Both the position numbers and the translations under genes were made by a program. A model generated the notes under the pieces. That model did no database searches. It saw only the letters and a program-made list of their open reading frames with translations, and had not been told where the DNA came from. A stretch of DNA of 64,000 bases from assembly GCA_945868475.1 (NCBI GenBank), contig CAMBLM010000001.1:124001-188000 (forward strand), read 5' to 3'. Shown one piece after another: positions 62,491-64,000 of the stretch. Origin of the DNA: an uncultured Ruminococcus sp. GTDB taxonomy: Bacteria > Bacillota > Clostridia > Oscillospirales > Ruminococcaceae. Position 1 is the stretch's first letter. Each line of letters opens with the position of its first letter.

Positions 62491-63762
62491 TTAAAGGTCA
62501 GTGCTAATTTTTCCGCCAAGCTTTTTAAAATCCTGCCAGAAATCGGGGTAGCTCTTTGAAACAGCCTGCGCATCGGTTATCGTTATCTCTCCGTCTGCCC
62601 TTGTCGAAGCAACAGCCGAAGCCATAACGATACGATGATCGTTGCAGCCGTTGATTTTTCCGCCCGTGAAAGAACGAACGGGGTGTATTTCAAGGAAATC
62701 ATCGCCGTAAACGACATTTCCTCCGATAGCATTTATTGCGTCAGCGATCGCTTTAAGACGGTCGCTTTCCTTGATTTTAAGGCGTTTTGCGTTCACTATC
62801 CTGCTCACACCTTTGGTGAAACAGCCGAACACAGTCAGTATCGGAACAAGATCGGGGATATCGGAAACATCGACCGTGAAAGGCTCATATTCGCCGCAGC
62901 CAACTTTGCCGTAGCCCGACTTTTCAAGAATTTCGCATATCTGCTTGTCGCCCTGAACGGAAGCTTCGTTGAGGTTTCCTATCTCGATCTCCGAACCGAG
63001 CGCGTTAGCAACATAATAGAACGCAGCCTGTGAATAATCACCCTCAACTGCACAGTCAGCAGCTTTGTAATGCTGATTTCCTTTTATATTGTAGACGGGA
63101 AAACCCTCGTCCGAAACGCTTTCATCGACCTCAACGCCGAAAACTTTCAGCGCAGCTATCGTCATATCAGCATAAGGCTTCGATTCAAGCTTTGAGGTGA
63201 GGATTATCCTGCTGTCCTCGGCGCAAAGCGGCAGAGCAAAAAGCAGCCCCGTGATGAACTGCGATGAAACATCGCCCTCAATGTGAAAATCACCGCCGCA
63301 AAGCTTTCCGCTCATCGTGAACGGCATAACTCCGTCCGTGTGAACGAAGCTTACGCCTTTTTGCGAAAGTTCACGCTTGTATGGAGTTATCGGTCGGGTC
63401 GGGAGCTTTCCGCTGCCCGAAAATTCAGCGTCACAGCCAAGCGCAGCCGCAACGGGAATGATAAAGCGGAGCGTTGAGCCGCTCTCACGGCAGTTAATAA
63501 ATGCCGTGCAGTTGATCTTCGCCGAAGAAGAGGTGACACCGATACCTTTTATGGTGTAAACATTTCCGTCATTGACGATCTTTGCACCGAGTGCTGTCAT
63601 AGCGTCAACGGTCGCGTCAATGTCCTCGGAGGGGTTCACTGCGCTGACCTCGGAAACGCCGTCAGCGAGCGAAGCTGCGATTATCATTCTGTGGGAAAAG
63701 CTTTTGGAGGACGGAGCGCTTATCCTGCCGATAAGTCCCGACGGTGTTATAGTAACGTTCAT
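62491..63762 (-). CDS. aroA: 3-phosphoshikimate 1-carboxyvinyltransferase (EPSP synthase)
   Basis: AroA, 423 residues. It transfers enolpyruvate from PEP to shikimate 3-phosphate. SAPSSKSFSHRMIIAASLA at the start, NCRESGSTLRFIIPVAAALG, LPTRPITPYKREL, EGDVSSQFITGLLFALP, and RLKIKESDRLKAIADAINAI are present. The segment ESGSTLRF replaces the GNAGTAMR of plant-type enzymes, as in class II forms. AGGAGA precedes the ATG. It lies between aroB and aroC. Confidence 0.96.
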   Translation of the reverse strand: MNVTITPSGLIGRISAPSSKSFSHRMIIAASLADGVSEVSAVNPSEDIDATVDAMTALGAKIVNDGNVYTIKGIGVTSSSAKINCTAFINCRESGSTLRFIIPVAAALGCDAEFSGSGKLPTRPITPYKRELSQKGVSFVHTDGVMPFTMSGKLCGGDFHIEGDVSSQFITGLLFALPLCAEDSRIILTSKLESKPYADMTIAALKVFGVEVDESVSDEGFPVYNIKGNQHYKAADCAVEGDYSQAAFYYVANALGSEIEIGNLNEASVQGDKQICEILEKSGYGKVGCGEYEPFTVDVSDIPDLVPILTVFGCFTKGVSRIVNAKRLKIKESDRLKAIADAINAIGGNVVYGDDFLEIHPVRSFTGGKINGCNDHRIVMASAVASTRADGEITITDAQAVSKSYPDFWQDFKKLGGKISTDL

Positions 63763-63773
63763 ATTTTCTCCTG

Positions 63774-64000
63774 TTATTTTTCAAGGAATTCAAGAAATTT
63801 TTCAACGGGCATCCTCACAGCGGAAGATTTTCCGACTTCACTGCAAATAATGATGCTTATGCTGCCGCTCTCACGCTTTTTATCGTTAAGGCAAGCACCG
63901 CCGAGTTCATGTTCGGTAGGCTTTACTTCAACATTCAGCTTGTAGCGTTCAAGGCAGGCGATAAGACGGTCGGTAAGACCCTTTTCAGCCATATCCTGCT
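63774..64000 (-). CDS. aroB: 3-dehydroquinate synthase (C-terminal part only)
   Basis: The last 75 or so codons of a gene that continues beyond the window; the frame is open to base 64000. The residues DRLIACLERYKLNVEVKPTE and CLNDKKRESGSISIIICSEV resemble the end of AroB, where a DKK(R) motif and a strand before GK close the fold. The order aroB-aroA-aroC supports this. The stop codon is at 63774. The ATG at 63992 is internal. Confidence 0.75.
   Translation of the reverse strand, partial: QDMAEKGLTDRLIACLERYKLNVEVKPTEHELGGACLNDKKRESGSISIIICSEVGKSSAVRMPVEKFLEFLEK

Noticed and set aside
1-64000. tRNA and other stable RNA genes
   Set aside because: I scanned the gaps for cloverleaf ends, CCA and known small-RNA cores and found none that I could support.

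Overview
The window looks like a chromosomal segment of a low-to-moderate GC Gram-positive anaerobe of class Clostridia, most likely a Ruminococcus-like member of the Oscillospiraceae. This rests on strong AGGAGG-type ribosome binding sites, TTGnnn-17-TATAAT promoters, Firmicutes families (DUF4317, DUF4364, DUF3795, YtrA-type GntR), ferredoxin and FucO-type fermentation genes, BspA-like leucine-rich-repeat lipoproteins and a PurO-type IMP cyclohydrolase. The taxonomic call is inference. I recognise no tRNA, rRNA, CRISPR array, prophage or transposase gene.

Layout. 1-7.5 kb: an LRR lipoprotein (cut by the window edge), radC, then uvrB-uvrA. 7.5-8.5 kb: a small AT-rich pair, a SLOG-domain protein divergent from an XRE regulator, with a strong palindromic operator. 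8.5-14.3 kb (minus): ahcY, then a likely operon running hydroxyacid dehydrogenase, DUF3795, proB, proA, membrane protein. 14.8-18.9 kb (plus): SulP transporter, PduL phosphotransacylase, a secreted DUF4832-like protein. 19-25.4 kb (minus): an aldose-epimerase-like protein; sirtuin, lipoprotein, nadC and radical SAM; thyA-folA; a plasmid-type RepA_N protein. 25.6-35 kb: DUF4317 and thioredoxin; a TrpXYZ-like ABC importer (minus) divergent from a GntR-VanY-ABC exporter operon. 35.2-39.9 kb: rpsL-rpsG-fusA-tuf. 40-51.6 kb: a 56-residue ferredoxin, then a purine cluster purE-purC-purF-like-purF-purM-purN-methyltransferase-purO-AICAR transformylase-lipoprotein-purD. 51.8-58 kb: trxB, an AI-2E family transporter, nadA, nitroreductase, fucO. 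58-64 kb: pcrA helicase, DUF4364, and aroC-aroA-aroB (aroB partial).

How it works together. The purine cluster covers most of the route from PRPP to IMP, but with a split PurH (PurO-type cyclohydrolase plus stand-alone AICAR transformylase) and a second PurF-like protein that has lost its glutaminase residues. NAD synthesis (nadA, nadC) and NAD use (sirtuin) are all present but dispersed. The thioredoxin pair trxA/trxB is also separated.

The most unusual signal is a family of at least 12 intergenic elements of about 100-270 bp. Their ends are inverted arrays of a degenerate heptamer AATKCGK (K = G or T). Several carry shared inner palindromes (GGGACGGG/CCCGTCCC and GGGCGGAT/ATCCGCCC). They lie against gene boundaries, often over stop codons, and in two genes (folA, trxB) they encode the protein's last residues. 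The two arms of one element usually belong to the same G or T class, which suggests that pairing is maintained or that the arms convert each other.
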